From positions 62,001 through 126,000 of the forward strand of contig JBQTGW010000002.1 of assembly GCA_052390495.1 (NCBI GenBank): a DNA stretch of 64,000 bases, given 5' to 3'. Each line of letters opens with the position of its first letter. Position 1 is the first letter of the stretch. A model generated the notes under the pieces. That model saw only the letters and a list, made by a program, of their open reading frames with translations, did not search any database and was not told the DNA's origin. Positions 32,779 through 41,465 of this stretch are shown here, in pieces. The DNA is from GCA-003244245 sp052390495. Its GTDB lineage: Bacteria > Actinomycetota > Actinomycetes > Mycobacteriales > Pseudonocardiaceae. The translations under genes were made by a program, and so were the position numbers.

Positions 32779-33639
32779 TCACACCCAGTAGGAGACTCGA
32801 GCACGGTAGTTACGCAGCACCAGCAGTGCCGCCGCCCAGCCCACCACAGTGATCGCGAGACAGACCACCCAGTGCCGGAGCTCGAAGGGCTGGCCTAGCA
32901 TCGGGCGGCGCAGGATCTCGACGTAGTGCAGGAACGGGTTGAGCTCGGCCAGCCGGGCCCGCTCGCCGACCGTGCCGGGCGTGTTCGCCAGCTGCTGGTA
33001 GTCCCACACGATCGGGGTCATGAAGAACATCAGAGTGACGATACTGCTAGCCACCGGAGGGATGTCCCGGTACCGCGTTGCGATGACCCCGATCAGGATC
33101 GCCACCCAGACCCCGTTGAGCACGATCACCGCCAGCGCCGGGAACGCCAGCAGGCTGCTCCACCCGAACGGCCGCGGGAAAATCAGGATCAGGGCGACCC
33201 AGACCAGTGCGTTGTGCCCGAAGAACAGCAGTTGCCGCCACACCAGCCGGAAGATGTGCACGCTCAGCGGCGCAGGTAGGTGCTTGATCAGGCCCTCGTT
33301 CCGGATGAAGACCTCGGCACCCTCGTTGATACAGGCCGCGACGAACTGCCAGATGATCAGGCCGACGGCGAGGTAGGGCAGGAAGTAGTACAGCGGTTGC
33401 TGGAACAGCGCCGAGTACAGAATGCCCATCCCGACCGCCTGCACGGCGAGGCTGATGGTGATCCACAGCGGCCCGATCACCGAACGGCGGTAACCCTGCT
33501 TGATGTCCTGCCAGCCCAGGTGCCCCCACAGCCCACGCTGCCGCCAACCGGCTGCCAGGTCGTCGAACGCCCTGGTCCAGCTACGGGATGCTGGTGCGGG
33601 GGCCTGGCCGATCTCTGGCGACGTCACCGTGGGCTGCAC
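32779..33639 (-). CDS. wzm: Wzm-type ABC transporter permease for galactan export
   Basis: About 286 residues with six membrane segments and the ABC-2 pattern: GHLGWQDIKQGYRRSVIGPL near the start, NEGLIKHLPAPLSVHIFRLV in the middle, and PFLHYVEILRRPML near the end. The start is uncertain: GTG 33639 places the protein at family length, while TTG 33690 would add 17 residues. Both overlap the end of the upstream MFS frame, so that gene and this one are probably co-transcribed. Confidence 0.85.
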   Translation of the reverse strand: MQPTVTSPEIGQAPAPASRSWTRAFDDLAAGWRQRGLWGHLGWQDIKQGYRRSVIGPLWITISLAVQAVGMGILYSALFQQPLYYFLPYLAVGLIIWQFVAACINEGAEVFIRNEGLIKHLPAPLSVHIFRLVWRQLLFFGHNALVWVALILIFPRPFGWSSLLAFPALAVIVLNGVWVAILIGVIATRYRDIPPVASSIVTLMFFMTPIVWDYQQLANTPGTVGERARLAELNPFLHYVEILRRPMLGQPFELRHWVVCLAITVVGWAAALLVLRNYRARVSYWV

Positions 33640-35005
33640 GATCAGCGAGGATACCCGGGGCTCTCGACTGTCCCTCCGAACGCGCCCCAAGGCCAGGTGT
33701 GCGGGCGCCGTGTGCGCGGGCGTCTGCCTGGTGGGGCACCGACCCCGGCGGCCCAGGCGCGGTGCCCCACCAGGCGGCGAACACGGCCACGGTGAGCAAT
33801 ACCACGCCCAGCAACAGCCCCGCGCGGGGGGTGCTCCACACCGCGAGAACCCCGGCCAGCGCTGCGCCCGTCGCAGGCCCGATCCCCCGCCAGAGCAGCG
33901 GGACGGCAGGCCGAGCCAGTTTCGCGAGCGAACCCACGGCGGCCTTCGCCGTCACCGGGTATACGGCGCCCCACACCAGACCGATCAGCACAGCGGGCAG
34001 CCAATGGGTGGCCGTCGCCACGCCGATCCCGCAGGCCAGCGAGACGACGAGGCCGTTGCGGACCAGCCGGACCGGCCCGAGCCAGCGGACCAACGCTAGG
34101 AACAGCGCGCACCCGCCGATCGCGCCGAGCCCCCAGCAGCTGAGCAGCAGGGCCAGCCGCGCGTCACCAGAGGGTGGCACATCGAGTTGCCGGTCGGCCC
34201 ACGGCAGCAGCATCGCCAGGAAGGCGGCCACCGCCGCGGCGTGCAGGGTCCCGGCGAGCGCCACCTTCCGCGCCGCGGCATTGCCCCGCACGAACCGCAA
34301 TCCGGCGCGCACCCGCCCGCGCGCAGGTGCCAGCGGGGGTGCCAGCGGGGGTGGCGGCGGTGGCGCGCCAGCACCGGACCGGCTGCCCAGCGCCAACTTA
34401 CCCAGCGCCAACTTACCCAGCGCCGCCTTACCCAGCGCCGCCCTGACCAGCAGCGCGGAGGCCAGGAAGCTCACCGCATCCAGGGTCAGCAGCCCAGCAG
34501 GCGCGACGATCGTGACGGCCAAGCCAGCCAGCGGCGGCACCATGAGTTCGACCAGGCCGGTCGCGCTGCGCACAGCGGTACGCCCCGCGGCGGTCAGCTC
34601 CGGTCCGACCAGGGTCTGCAAGGCACGGGGGTGCGCGAGCGCCAGCAGCACGAACACCGCCTGCACTGCGCCCGCCACCGCCAGCACGTGCCAACCGGAC
34701 AACCCATCGTTCCACCAGGCCAGCGGAATGCTGATCAGCAGCGCGCCGCCGACGAGGTCCGCAGTGCACAGCAGCCGACCGGGGTGGCGGCACCTGGCCA
34801 CCATCGACCCGACGAAGGGGGCCAGCAGCTGCGGCAGGGCTTGGACGACGACCACAGCCGCCGTCCAAGCCGCGGACCCGGTGAGCCGGTAAACCAAGAC
34901 CGGCAGAACCACGGCAGTGATCAGCGTCCCAGCCATCGACACCACCCGGGCCGCCAGGTAACGGCGAAACCCGGGATCAGCGCGCAGCGTCCCCGACGGC
35001 GTCAT
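33581..35005 (-). CDS. MFS transporter upstream of the galactan exporter
   Basis: A 474-residue, about 11-12 helix major facilitator (FRRYLAARVVSMAGTLITAV, APFVGSMVARCRHPGRLLCT). Substrate unknown. The central loop has a 15-bp tandem repeat (codons A/L-ALGK, four copies near 34395-34440) followed by a Pro run, so this loop expands by slippage. The C-terminal ~45 residues are low complexity (GARTPGLGARSEGQ) and overlap the Wzm gene; the functional end is probably earlier. It interrupts the Bpa-to-Wzm order seen in mycobacteria. Confidence 0.75.
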   Translation of the reverse strand: MTPSGTLRADPGFRRYLAARVVSMAGTLITAVVLPVLVYRLTGSAAWTAAVVVVQALPQLLAPFVGSMVARCRHPGRLLCTADLVGGALLISIPLAWWNDGLSGWHVLAVAGAVQAVFVLLALAHPRALQTLVGPELTAAGRTAVRSATGLVELMVPPLAGLAVTIVAPAGLLTLDAVSFLASALLVRAALGKAALGKLALGKLALGSRSGAGAPPPPPPLAPPLAPARGRVRAGLRFVRGNAAARKVALAGTLHAAAVAAFLAMLLPWADRQLDVPPSGDARLALLLSCWGLGAIGGCALFLALVRWLGPVRLVRNGLVVSLACGIGVATATHWLPAVLIGLVWGAVYPVTAKAAVGSLAKLARPAVPLLWRGIGPATGAALAGVLAVWSTPRAGLLLGVVLLTVAVFAAWWGTAPGPPGSVPHQADARAHGARTPGLGARSEGQSRAPGILADRAAHGDVARDRPGPRTSIP

Positions 35006-35089
35006 CGCTCCCAGCGTGTCAGCTGGTCAGTTGCGGCAAGAGACCGCCGGTGTCTCGAATCGGTCACAAATCCAGCAGCTGCGCGTTCA

Positions 35090-35647
35090 CTACAGGTATT
35101 GGCCGGTGCCTCGGGGGCCTGGCTCCGCTTGCTGGCCAGGCGGCATCCCGGGGGTGGTCCCGGCGGGCAGACCGCGGCGCATCTGCTCCAGCTGTACCCG
35201 GGCGGCCATCTGCTGGGCGAACAGCGCGGTCTGGATGCCGTGGAACAGGCCCTCCAGCCAGCCGACCAGCTGGGCATGCGCGATGCGCAGTTCGGCGTCG
35301 CTGGGGGTGACGTCCTTACTGAAGGGCAGCGACAACCGCTCCAGTTCCTCACGCAACTCCGGCGCCAGGCCCTTCTCCAATTCGTGGATCGAGGACTGGT
35401 GGATCTCGCGCAGCCGGTTGCGGCTGGCCTCGTCCAGCGGCGCGGCGCGCACCTCCTCCAGCAGCTGCTTGATCATACTGCCGATCCGCATCACCTTGGC
35501 CGGCTGCTCGACCATGTCAGCGACGTCCGAGCTGTCCTGCTCGTCGAGCGTGGCATCCAGCGTCATGCCAGGTGGCATCGGCATGGCATGCACCGGCTGA
35601 CCGTCCGCACCGATCACGACGATGTGCTGCTCGTCCGGTTTACTCAT
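35090..35647 (-). CDS. bpa: Bacterial proteasome activator Bpa/PafE
   Basis: A 185-residue protein. ADMVEQPAKVMRIGSMIKQL, then LLEEVRAAPLDEASRNRLRE and LRIAHAQLVGWLEGLFHGIQ, form the four-helix ring-forming core. It ends in GQYL, the motif that docks into the 20S proteasome alpha ring and opens the gate without ATP. It feeds unfolded proteins such as HspR to the proteasome. The gene order Bpa next to the Wzt/Wzm/GlfT1 genes matches mycobacteria. This implies the genome encodes a 20S proteasome. Confidence 0.95.
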   Translation of the reverse strand: MSKPDEQHIVVIGADGQPVHAMPMPPGMTLDATLDEQDSSDVADMVEQPAKVMRIGSMIKQLLEEVRAAPLDEASRNRLREIHQSSIHELEKGLAPELREELERLSLPFSKDVTPSDAELRIAHAQLVGWLEGLFHGIQTALFAQQMAARVQLEQMRRGLPAGTTPGMPPGQQAEPGPRGTGQYL

Positions 35648-35760
35648 AGCTCCATCCTGCGCCTGCGCCGCGGTACTTACGAGTCGTTTCCGGCGGGAGC
35701 TGACGAGTGGTACTGGCCCCGCTGCCGATCCCCAAAACTCCCGTCGTACGGTATCCGCCT

Positions 35761-36960
35761 ATGGCATTCGACGTCGCTCGGGTCCGGGGTCTGTTTCCCG
35801 CGCTTGGCGACGGATGGGTGCACCTGGACGGCGCTGCCACGATGCAGGTCCCTGAACAAGTCGCGATGGCGGTGGCCGCTGCGCTGCGCGCCCCGGTCTC
35901 GGCCCCCGGTGGGGTGTTCCCCTCCTCCCAGCGAGGCGTGGCGATCGTGGAGACCGCCCGTCGCTGCATCGCCGACCTGGTCGGAGTGGACCCTGCCGGG
36001 GTGGTGCTCGGCCCTGGCCTCGCAGTACTGCTGGCGCGGCTGGCCGACGCACTGGGCGCGGGCTGGATGCTCGGTGATGAGATTGTGCTGTCCCGGCTCG
36101 ATCAACAGGCCAACGTCGCCCCGTGGGTACGGGCCGCGCAACGCTGCGGCGCCACGGTGCGCTGGGCCGAGGTGGACATCGAAACCTGTGAGCTGCCTTC
36201 GTGGCAGTACGACGATCTGATGTCGCCCCGAACCCGGTTGGTGGCGGTGACCGCGGCCTCCAGCGCCGTTGGCACCCGGCCGGAAGTCGCCAACATCGCT
36301 GAGCGAGCCCGCTCGGTAGGGGCGATGGTCGTGGTCGATGCGTCCGGCGCAGCTCCCTTCGTGCCGCTGGACGTTGCCGCCATGGGTGCCGACGTGATCG
36401 CCGTTTCCGGCTCGGCGTGGGGCGGCCCGCCGGTCTCGGCCCTGGCCTTCCGCGACCCACGGGTGCTCGACCGGCTGCCGTCCTGCGCGCTGGACCCGAA
36501 CGCGCGGGGACCCGAACGACTCGAACTCGGACCCCAGCCGCACGCCATGCTGGCCGGGCTGGTCGCCTCGGTGGAGTACCTAGCCGGACTCGACGACTCC
36601 GCCATGGGACCCCGCAGGCAGCGGCTGCTCACCTCGCTGGGCTCAGTCAAGGCATACCAAGCCGGGCTGCTGTCCTACCTCACCGGCGAGCTACGCGCAC
36701 TGCGGCACATCACGGTGCTCGGCGACGCAATGCGCCGGGTGCCCGTAATAGCCTTCACCGTCTCCGGCCGCAAATGCTGGGACGTCGTAGAAGCCCTGGC
36801 CGAATCCGGCGTATGCGCCTTCGCCGACGTCGGCCACTACGACGTCTTCGCCACCCTCGGCGTCGCCGAGGTGGGTGGCGCAGTCCAAGTAGCCCTATCC
36901 CACTACACCACCGTCGCCGAAGTAGACGCCCTGGTAGACGCCGCCGCCCGCCTCCGCTGA
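35761..36960 (+). CDS. Class V aminotransferase-fold protein, cysteine-desulfurase-like, without the PLP lysine
   Basis: A 399-residue protein. FPALGDGWVHLDGAATMQVP is the CsdA/SufS-type start, and RLVAVTAASSAVGTRPEVAN, MVVVDASGAAPFVPLDVAAM and ADVIAVSGSAWGGPPVSALA follow. In true cysteine desulfurases the last segment carries His-Lys for PLP; here it is Ser-Ala-Trp-Gly. The same replacement is known in the mycobacterial orthologue located beside Bpa (Rv3778c). So it is a conserved non-classical member, perhaps not PLP-linked. ATG 35761 is the family-like start. Confidence 0.8.
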   Translation: MAFDVARVRGLFPALGDGWVHLDGAATMQVPEQVAMAVAAALRAPVSAPGGVFPSSQRGVAIVETARRCIADLVGVDPAGVVLGPGLAVLLARLADALGAGWMLGDEIVLSRLDQQANVAPWVRAAQRCGATVRWAEVDIETCELPSWQYDDLMSPRTRLVAVTAASSAVGTRPEVANIAERARSVGAMVVVDASGAAPFVPLDVAAMGADVIAVSGSAWGGPPVSALAFRDPRVLDRLPSCALDPNARGPERLELGPQPHAMLAGLVASVEYLAGLDDSAMGPRRQRLLTSLGSVKAYQAGLLSYLTGELRALRHITVLGDAMRRVPVIAFTVSGRKCWDVVEALAESGVCAFADVGHYDVFATLGVAEVGGAVQVALSHYTTVAEVDALVDAAARLR

Positions 36961-37009
36961 TCCCAGGATCGCCTCATGCGTAGGTGCGGCCAGCGGTAGG
37001 ATCACGGCC

Positions 37010-37357
37010 GTGCCGGACTCCACTCACGACTTCGAAACCCGCCTGGCCACCGTCGAGCGCAAGGTCGCTCGGCTACACGATCAGGCCACCCTCACCAGCT
37101 CCGACGTTGCCGCTGCCAGCGTGGCCCGCGTGGATGCCAACGCTGCCCGAATGCTGGGAGCCGGCGCCGATCATGACGTGTCCGAGGTCCGCGCTGAGTT
37201 GCGCGCCCACACCCAGGCCCTCAACGCCCTGCGGGAAACCCAACTGGAGCAAGCGCGGGCCATCGCCAGCCTTGAGCAGAAGATGACCGAGGGTTTCGCC
37301 ACACTGGCTACTGGTATGGCGCAGATCACCGCTCTACTCACGAACCTCGACAAGTAA
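37010..37357 (+). CDS. Coiled-coil protein of unknown function
   Basis: A 115-residue protein from GTG 37010. THDFETRLATVERKVARLHD and AQALNALRETQLEQARAIAS-type heptads run almost the full length (Leu/Val/Ala at a and d), with EQKMTEGFATLATGMAQITA at the end. No signal peptide or membrane segment. Similar short coiled-coil proteins accompany regulators in actinobacteria. I cannot name a family. Confidence 0.6.
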   Translation: MPDSTHDFETRLATVERKVARLHDQATLTSSDVAAASVARVDANAARMLGAGADHDVSEVRAELRAHTQALNALRETQLEQARAIASLEQKMTEGFATLATGMAQITALLTNLDK

Positions 37358-37726
37358 CCGACACCGCCGTTCGGCTCGCGGTCCTTGCCGTCGCTGTGGC
37401 GCACCAGCGTGAGATCCACCGCAACTCCTGACCAGCAACTCGAGCAGCACACCTTGCCGGGTCTACTGCGGCTGATGCGCCGAACGGGGTACCTTCGTGC
37501 GGATCGATGGTGGTTCCCGTTCGTGGACCGTCAATTCCTGTGGTACTAATTAGTACCACGCCACCTCCCCATTCCCGCACTGTGATCCATCAGGAGTTAA
37601 AACTGAGACAAATGCCTGACCAACCCGATCGACTGCTTTTCGCAGACCCTATCGGACCGACTGTCCTAACGAACACAGGTTCCCTGGCTGTGCGTGACAG
37701 GGGCACGGCCATTCGGCTCCGAGATA
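37358..37726. other. Gap with a perfect 20-bp palindrome
   Basis: No gene is supported here. The palindrome at 37540-37559 is described separately. The right end (from about 37700) carries ATTCGGCTCCGAGAT and ATTCGGCTCAC, partial matches to the dispersed repeat seen at 11856 and 49831. Confidence 0.35.
37540..37559. promoter_or_regulatory. Perfect 20-bp palindrome, operator-like
   Basis: GTGGTACTAATTAGTACCAC is identical to its reverse complement over all 20 bases. It is AT-centred in GC-rich DNA, which is the usual form of a TetR- or MarR-type operator. No regulator gene lies next to it; the flanking DNA is decayed, so it may be the leftover control region of a lost gene. Confidence 0.45.
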
Positions 37727-37908
37727 TCGGCTACATTCGGCTCACACTCAACGAAATACTGCGTCTGGTCGGGATCGCGAACGCGGGACTGTCGACAATT
37801 CGAACGGCGTTTCACCTGCGCTGGTCACGATGGCGCAGGCGACACCAAGCGATCACCCGATGGCACCACTGCCGGGTCAGACTCGCTGCCCAACTCACGC
37901 CGACCTGA
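37727..37908 (+). pseudogene. C-terminal tail of an IS701-like DDE transposase
   Basis: The frame reads YIRLTLNEILRLVGIANAGL, then FHLRWSRWRRRHQAITRWHH and CRVRLAAQL before a stop. The pair LTxNEIxRL and HWSxWRRRHQxRAR..HYRRR is the common end of actinobacterial IS4/IS701-type transposases. No DDE core is present, so only the last 50-60 codons remain. Confidence 0.5.
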
Positions 37909-37922
37909 ACACAGATCAACCG

Positions 37923-37954
37923 AAAGGAGGTGACACACTGTGACCGATATCTGA
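37923..37954 (+). other. Strong ribosome-binding site with a four-codon ORF
   Basis: AAAGGAGGTGA at 37923-37933 is a near-perfect anti-16S match, followed after 6 nt by GTG ACC GAT ATC TGA (37940-37954). It is either the head of a deleted gene or a minimal leader peptide. Nothing coding follows for 500 bp on this strand, so a decapitated gene is more likely. Confidence 0.3.
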
Positions 37955-38084
37955 TCGGCACCCCAGGGCACTCACCGTAACCCGAATAACGCTCATCGTG
38001 AAATCGGGACTGTAGTGCCACCACCGGGGGTACCACCCAGCTCATCACCTCCCGATGAGAGTTCCGACATCCGCATGTCTTTAA

Positions 38085-38890
38085 TCACCAAGCGAGCCGA
38101 ACACCCCTCCCGCACGTACGAAGAAATAGGCACTCACCAAGGAGGCAACGGCTTCCTACGTAGCATTCACACCATTCGGAGTTCCTGCCGGGTGATCTAA
38201 CGTGGGGTCCGCGTGGCTGCGTCACACCGCGCCGTAAGTCGGCGGGCGGGCCGGTATGGCGCAGGACGGCGATCGTGCTGCGGGTGATGATCTCCTTGAA
38301 GCGGGCGGCGGCGCGGCCAGTGAGGACCACGCCCCGCGGGCTGTCGTCGGCGTGGGTGAACTGGGTGATGCCGTCGTAGCGGCCGAGGCTGATGTTGGTC
38401 CATACGTAGCGCAACCGCAAAGGCTTGGGCTCGCGCCCGGTCAGCCGGTTGGCGATGATACCCGCGACGTGCTGGCCCATCGGCATCCCGGTCTGACAGG
38501 ACATTCGCGATTCGGTACCGCCCAGCGTGAGCGCGGCTGCCGCGTCACCGATCCCGTACACCTGCTGGTGGGACGCCGAGCGCAGCGTGTCGTCGACGAT
38601 CATCCGGCCACGCCGGTCGACGGCGAGTCCGGCCGCCTCCGCCAGCGGTGACACTCGGAAGCCCGCCGCCCACAGGATCGCGTCGGCGTCACGGGTCTTC
38701 CCATCGCCGGTCACCAGGATGCCGTCGCTCACCTCCGCGACGGTGGTGTGCTCGTGGACCCCGATGTCCAACCGGTCGAACGCGGCGCGCAGGTGCCGCT
38801 GCGCGTGTCTGGACAGCCAGCCACCGAAATCCCCGCTGGTCACCAGCTGCACACGCAGCCGGCACCCAGCACCACAATGTGATGAGTCAT
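38085..38890 (-). pseudogene. NADH dehydrogenase-like FAD oxidoreductase with an internal deletion
   Basis: The minus strand starts at ATG 38890 with MTHHIVVLGAG, the FAD-binding start, behind GGGAAGGGAAG. It then jumps in another frame to VQLVTSGDFGGWLSRHAQRH, GILVTGDGKTRDADAILWAA and VYGIGDAAAALTLGG, then LRLRYVWTNISLGRYDGITQ. These are the second FAD/NAD half of an NDH-2-like protein. About 130 residues are missing between the pieces, with a frameshift at the join. The gene sits beside an ECF41 sigma factor, whose usual neighbour is such an oxidoreductase. Confidence 0.75.
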
Positions 38891-38981
38891 CAGCACTTCC
38901 CTTCCCGGCGATAGGTGTCTCGCGGGAAGAACCGCTCACCCACCCGATCCGTGACAGATCCCGGTATGAGGCCGATCACAG

Positions 38982-39851
38982 TCACTGCGCCGCGGCGAAG
39001 GCGAGCTTGTCCGGGTTGATGATCGTGCGCACGGCGACGATCCGCCCACCGATGGAGTCCAGTCCTGTGACGGCGCGCAGCGTGCCCTGGACCCGGTAGG
39101 CGATCGCCGGTCCTCCGTTGATCTCCACTACGGCTGCCGCTAACCGCGCGGCCTCCGATCGGGTAGCCAGACCGAGCAGGTAGCGCAGTACCTTGTTGCG
39201 GCCGGAGATCGGGCGCCGCGCGGCGGTCGTACCTCCGCCGTCGGCCCAGGCCACCACGTCCTCGGCAAGCAGCTGCTCCAACCCGGCGAGATCACCGTGC
39301 ATTGTCGCGGCGAGGAAGCGCTCGAGGATCCGGGTGCGTTGGGCGCCGTCGGTATCGAAGCGTTTCCGCTGCTCACCGACGTGCAGGCGGGCGCGGCGAT
39401 GCAGCTGCCGCGAGTGCTCCTCGCTGACGTCGAGGATCCCGGCGATCTCGGCGTGGCGGTAGCCGAACGCCTCGCGCAGCACGAACACCGCGCGCTCCGG
39501 CGGCGTCAGCCGCTCCAGCAGCACCAGCATGCCGATCGACACCGAGTCGCGCTGCTCGACCGTCTCCAGGGGACCGAGGCTGCCGTTGGTCGTCAACACG
39601 GGCTCGGGCAGCCACGGGCCGACGTAACGCTCCCGGCGCACCCTCGCGGAAGTCAGCCTGTTCAAACACAAATTCGTGACTACCTTGATCAGCCACGCCT
39701 CGGCGACCGCGACCTCGTGGCTCTGCGCCCAGCGCAGGTAGGCGTCCTGAACGACGTCTTCGGCCTCGGCGGCCTCCCCCAGCAACCGGTAAGCCAACCC
39801 GAACAGACGGCGACGGCTGGCCTCGAACTGCGCCAATCGATCAGTCTCCAC
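38982..39851 (-). CDS. ECF41/SigJ-type sigma factor with SnoaL-like C-terminus
   Basis: A 289-residue protein. Region 2 is RLFGLAYRLLGEAAEAEDVV then QDAYLRWAQ; region 4 is PPERAVFVLREAFGYRHAEI and SRQLHRRAR. From about residue 175 a SnoaL_2 domain follows (TRILERFLAATMHGDLAGLE, VVAWADGGG). ECF41 factors use this extension instead of an anti-sigma factor and usually regulate an adjacent oxidoreductase or carboxymuconolactone decarboxylase. Here that neighbour (38085-38890) is a pseudogene, so the sigma factor has lost its likely target. Confidence 0.9.
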   Translation of the reverse strand: METDRLAQFEASRRRLFGLAYRLLGEAAEAEDVVQDAYLRWAQSHEVAVAEAWLIKVVTNLCLNRLTSARVRRERYVGPWLPEPVLTTNGSLGPLETVEQRDSVSIGMLVLLERLTPPERAVFVLREAFGYRHAEIAGILDVSEEHSRQLHRRARLHVGEQRKRFDTDGAQRTRILERFLAATMHGDLAGLEQLLAEDVVAWADGGGTTAARRPISGRNKVLRYLLGLATRSEAARLAAAVVEINGGPAIAYRVQGTLRAVTGLDSIGGRIVAVRTIINPDKLAFAAAQ

Positions 39852-39907
39852 GGCTACCCAGCATCCCGTACGTCGGGCCGTCAGGGTGCCGCCCGGTCCA
39901 GCGCGTT

Positions 39908-40435
39908 CATCGGCAACTGTCCGCCGCCTTCGTCGACAAGATCACGGCTATCCCGCCCGACCGCTGGAGCGCCGCCACACCGTGCACCGACTGGAACGTG
40001 CGGGACCTCGTTCGCCACGTCCTCGAGACCCCGGGGATATTCTTCGGTCTCGTCGGCCGCGAGCTGCGGCCAGGGCCGAGCGTGGACGACGACCCGCTGG
40101 GCGCCTTCACCCCCTCCCGGGACCAGGTACAGGCGGCCCTCGACGACCCCGCCGTGGCGGAGGCCGAGTTCGACGGCTTCTTCGGCCGCTCGACGTTCGC
40201 CCAGGCCATCGACCGCTTCATCCGTTTCGATCTCGCCGTCCACGGCTGGGACCTCGCCCGCGCCACCGGGCAGGACGAACGGATCGACCCCTGGGAGCCG
40301 GCCCGGCTGTGGGAGAGCGTCAAACTGTTCGGCGACGCGATCCGCAGCGAAAGCGTCTGCGGACCCGCCGTCGGCCCTCCGCCCGGCGCGGACGACCAGA
40401 CCCGCCTGCTCGCCTATCTGGGCCGCTCCGTATAG
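39908..40435 (+). CDS. TIGR03086-type metal-binding (maleylpyruvate isomerase-like) protein, unclear start
   Basis: The frame reads LSAAFVDKITAIPPDRWSAA, TPCTDWNVRDLVRHVLETPG and RFIRFDLAVHGWDLARATGQ, the DinB-like fold of TIGR03086 proteins (metal site His-His-Asp). Its end is intact. The first codons are a problem: no ATG, GTG or TTG lies in frame before LSAAF, and GTG 39998 would remove conserved residues. Either a small frameshift near 39890 or a rare start is involved. It faces away from the sigma factor with almost no gap. Confidence 0.6.
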   Translation, partial: HRQLSAAFVDKITAIPPDRWSAATPCTDWNVRDLVRHVLETPGIFFGLVGRELRPGPSVDDDPLGAFTPSRDQVQAALDDPAVAEAEFDGFFGRSTFAQAIDRFIRFDLAVHGWDLARATGQDERIDPWEPARLWESVKLFGDAIRSESVCGPAVGPPPGADDQTRLLAYLGRSV

Positions 40436-40497
40436 CGCGAAGACCACATGTTACTCAGGGCGGTTTCAAGCGGTCATACCGCTGTAAGCCTCAGCGA

Positions 40498-40767
40498 ATG
40501 GGTGTGAGCAGGCTGTCGATTTCGGTTCCCGCTGAGGTGGAGAACGCGATCCGGGCCGCTGCCGAGGCCGCCGGGTTACCGGTCTCCGTATGGCTGGCTC
40601 GGGCCGCTGAGCGCGCCGCCACTGAGCAGGCCGCGATCACCGACGGGCTGGCCGCGATAGCGGAGTTCGAGGCGGAGAACGGCGCGCTGACCGACGCGGA
40701 GCGAGCGCAGGCACGTCAGGTACTCATCGACGCCGGAGTTGTCCCGCCGCAGCGGGCCACCGGCTAG
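40498..40767 (+). CDS. Ribbon-helix-helix (CopG/VapB-like) antitoxin, orphan
   Basis: An 89-residue protein from ATG 40498. GVSRLSISVPAEVENAIRAA and GLPVSVWLARAAERAA form the ribbon-helix-helix part, and AEFEAENGALTDAERAQARQ the toxin-binding tail. A PIN toxin normally overlaps the stop. Instead the 20-bp palindrome at 40811-40830 and a foldback element (40970-41033) follow, so the toxin appears to have been lost. Confidence 0.7.
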   Translation: MGVSRLSISVPAEVENAIRAAAEAAGLPVSVWLARAAERAATEQAAITDGLAAIAEFEAENGALTDAERAQARQVLIDAGVVPPQRATG

Positions 40768-40810
40768 ATGCCAGGACACCGCCCCGCCCGGCACATGCCT
40801 CTCGCCGAGC

Positions 40811-40830
40811 GCCATTCGGCGCCGAATGGC
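40811..40830. repeat. Perfect 20-bp palindrome of the ATTCGGxxCCGAAT family
   Basis: GCCATTCGGCGCCGAATGGC is its own reverse complement. Its core ATTCGGC-GCCGAAT matches the repeats at 11856-11911, so it belongs to the same dispersed family. It lies right behind the orphan antitoxin gene. Confidence 0.6.
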
Positions 40831-40969
40831 AGTTTCAGGCCCTCCAGATCACGAAGCGAGCAGGGCACGGTGTGCTGGTGTGAGGGTTGGGGTGCGGTTC
40901 GACCGGTGAGCGGGCCTCGGTACTCCCCTGCGCACCGGCACCCGGCCTGGGCCGTCCGGCCGTCGACCA

Positions 40970-41033
40970 TGATCGCCGAAAGTGAGCTCTAACCGTGCAG
41001 TACTGCACGGCCACGGCTCACTTTCGGCGATCA
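40970..41033. mobile_element. Small foldback element with nested palindromes
   Basis: TGATCGCCGAAAGTGAGC at 40970-40987 and its exact reverse complement at 41016-41033 flank a second perfect palindrome, CCGTGCAGTACTGCACGG (40993-41010). The outer arm matches that of the element at 49953-50100 apart from one base, so this is a repeated, non-coding family. No transposase is linked. Confidence 0.6.
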
Positions 41034-41284
41034 CCTGCCGGGGAGGGTCAGCGACTACCCACCGTCGCTCCGGATCGAGGCGCGATGGGACAGCACAGGT
41101 TCACCGCATCCATGCGGCATCCCCCGCCGCCGCGGTGGTTCGGTCGTATCGCTGGGCTATGGTGCCGCTCACGCAGTCGATGCCGGGCAGCAAAGCTTGG
41201 CGCAACGCTTGCTTCTACGTCGCAGCTCTGCGCGTAGCGCACAGCGTCGAGGAGCGGCCACTGGGTGCCTAAATTCTAGGCTGC

Positions 41285-41465
41285 ATGGCTTATCAGGCCA
41301 TCCATCAAGGACGACCCGCCGAGGCCGGGACGCTCATCGAGACCGCTCTCGCAGGGGCACGGGGCCGGGAGACAGCGAGCCTGCTGGCTCAGCTACACAG
41401 TAAAGAGGCCGACGCTTTCGCGACCATGGGCGATGCCTCTGGCTGCACCGCAGCGATCTCGAAAA
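41285..41465 (+). pseudogene. C-terminal fragment of a TPR-type regulator
   Basis: MAYQAIHQGRPAEAGTLIET, ALAGARGRETASLLAQLHSK and EADAFATMGDASGCTAAISK match the C-terminal helical repeats of actinobacterial XRE/TPR regulators. After 41465 the frame loses similarity. There is no N-terminal part. It is a different regulator family member from the fragment at 1466-1893. Confidence 0.55.

Noticed and set aside
34187..36220. 677-codon plus-strand open frame
   Set aside because: Antisense to the MFS and Bpa genes and then out of frame with the PLP-like gene; low-complexity Arg/Gln-rich translation.
37378..37470. Possible DUF397-like frame on the minus strand
   Set aside because: Only a weak likeness in a short stretch, no start or full motif.
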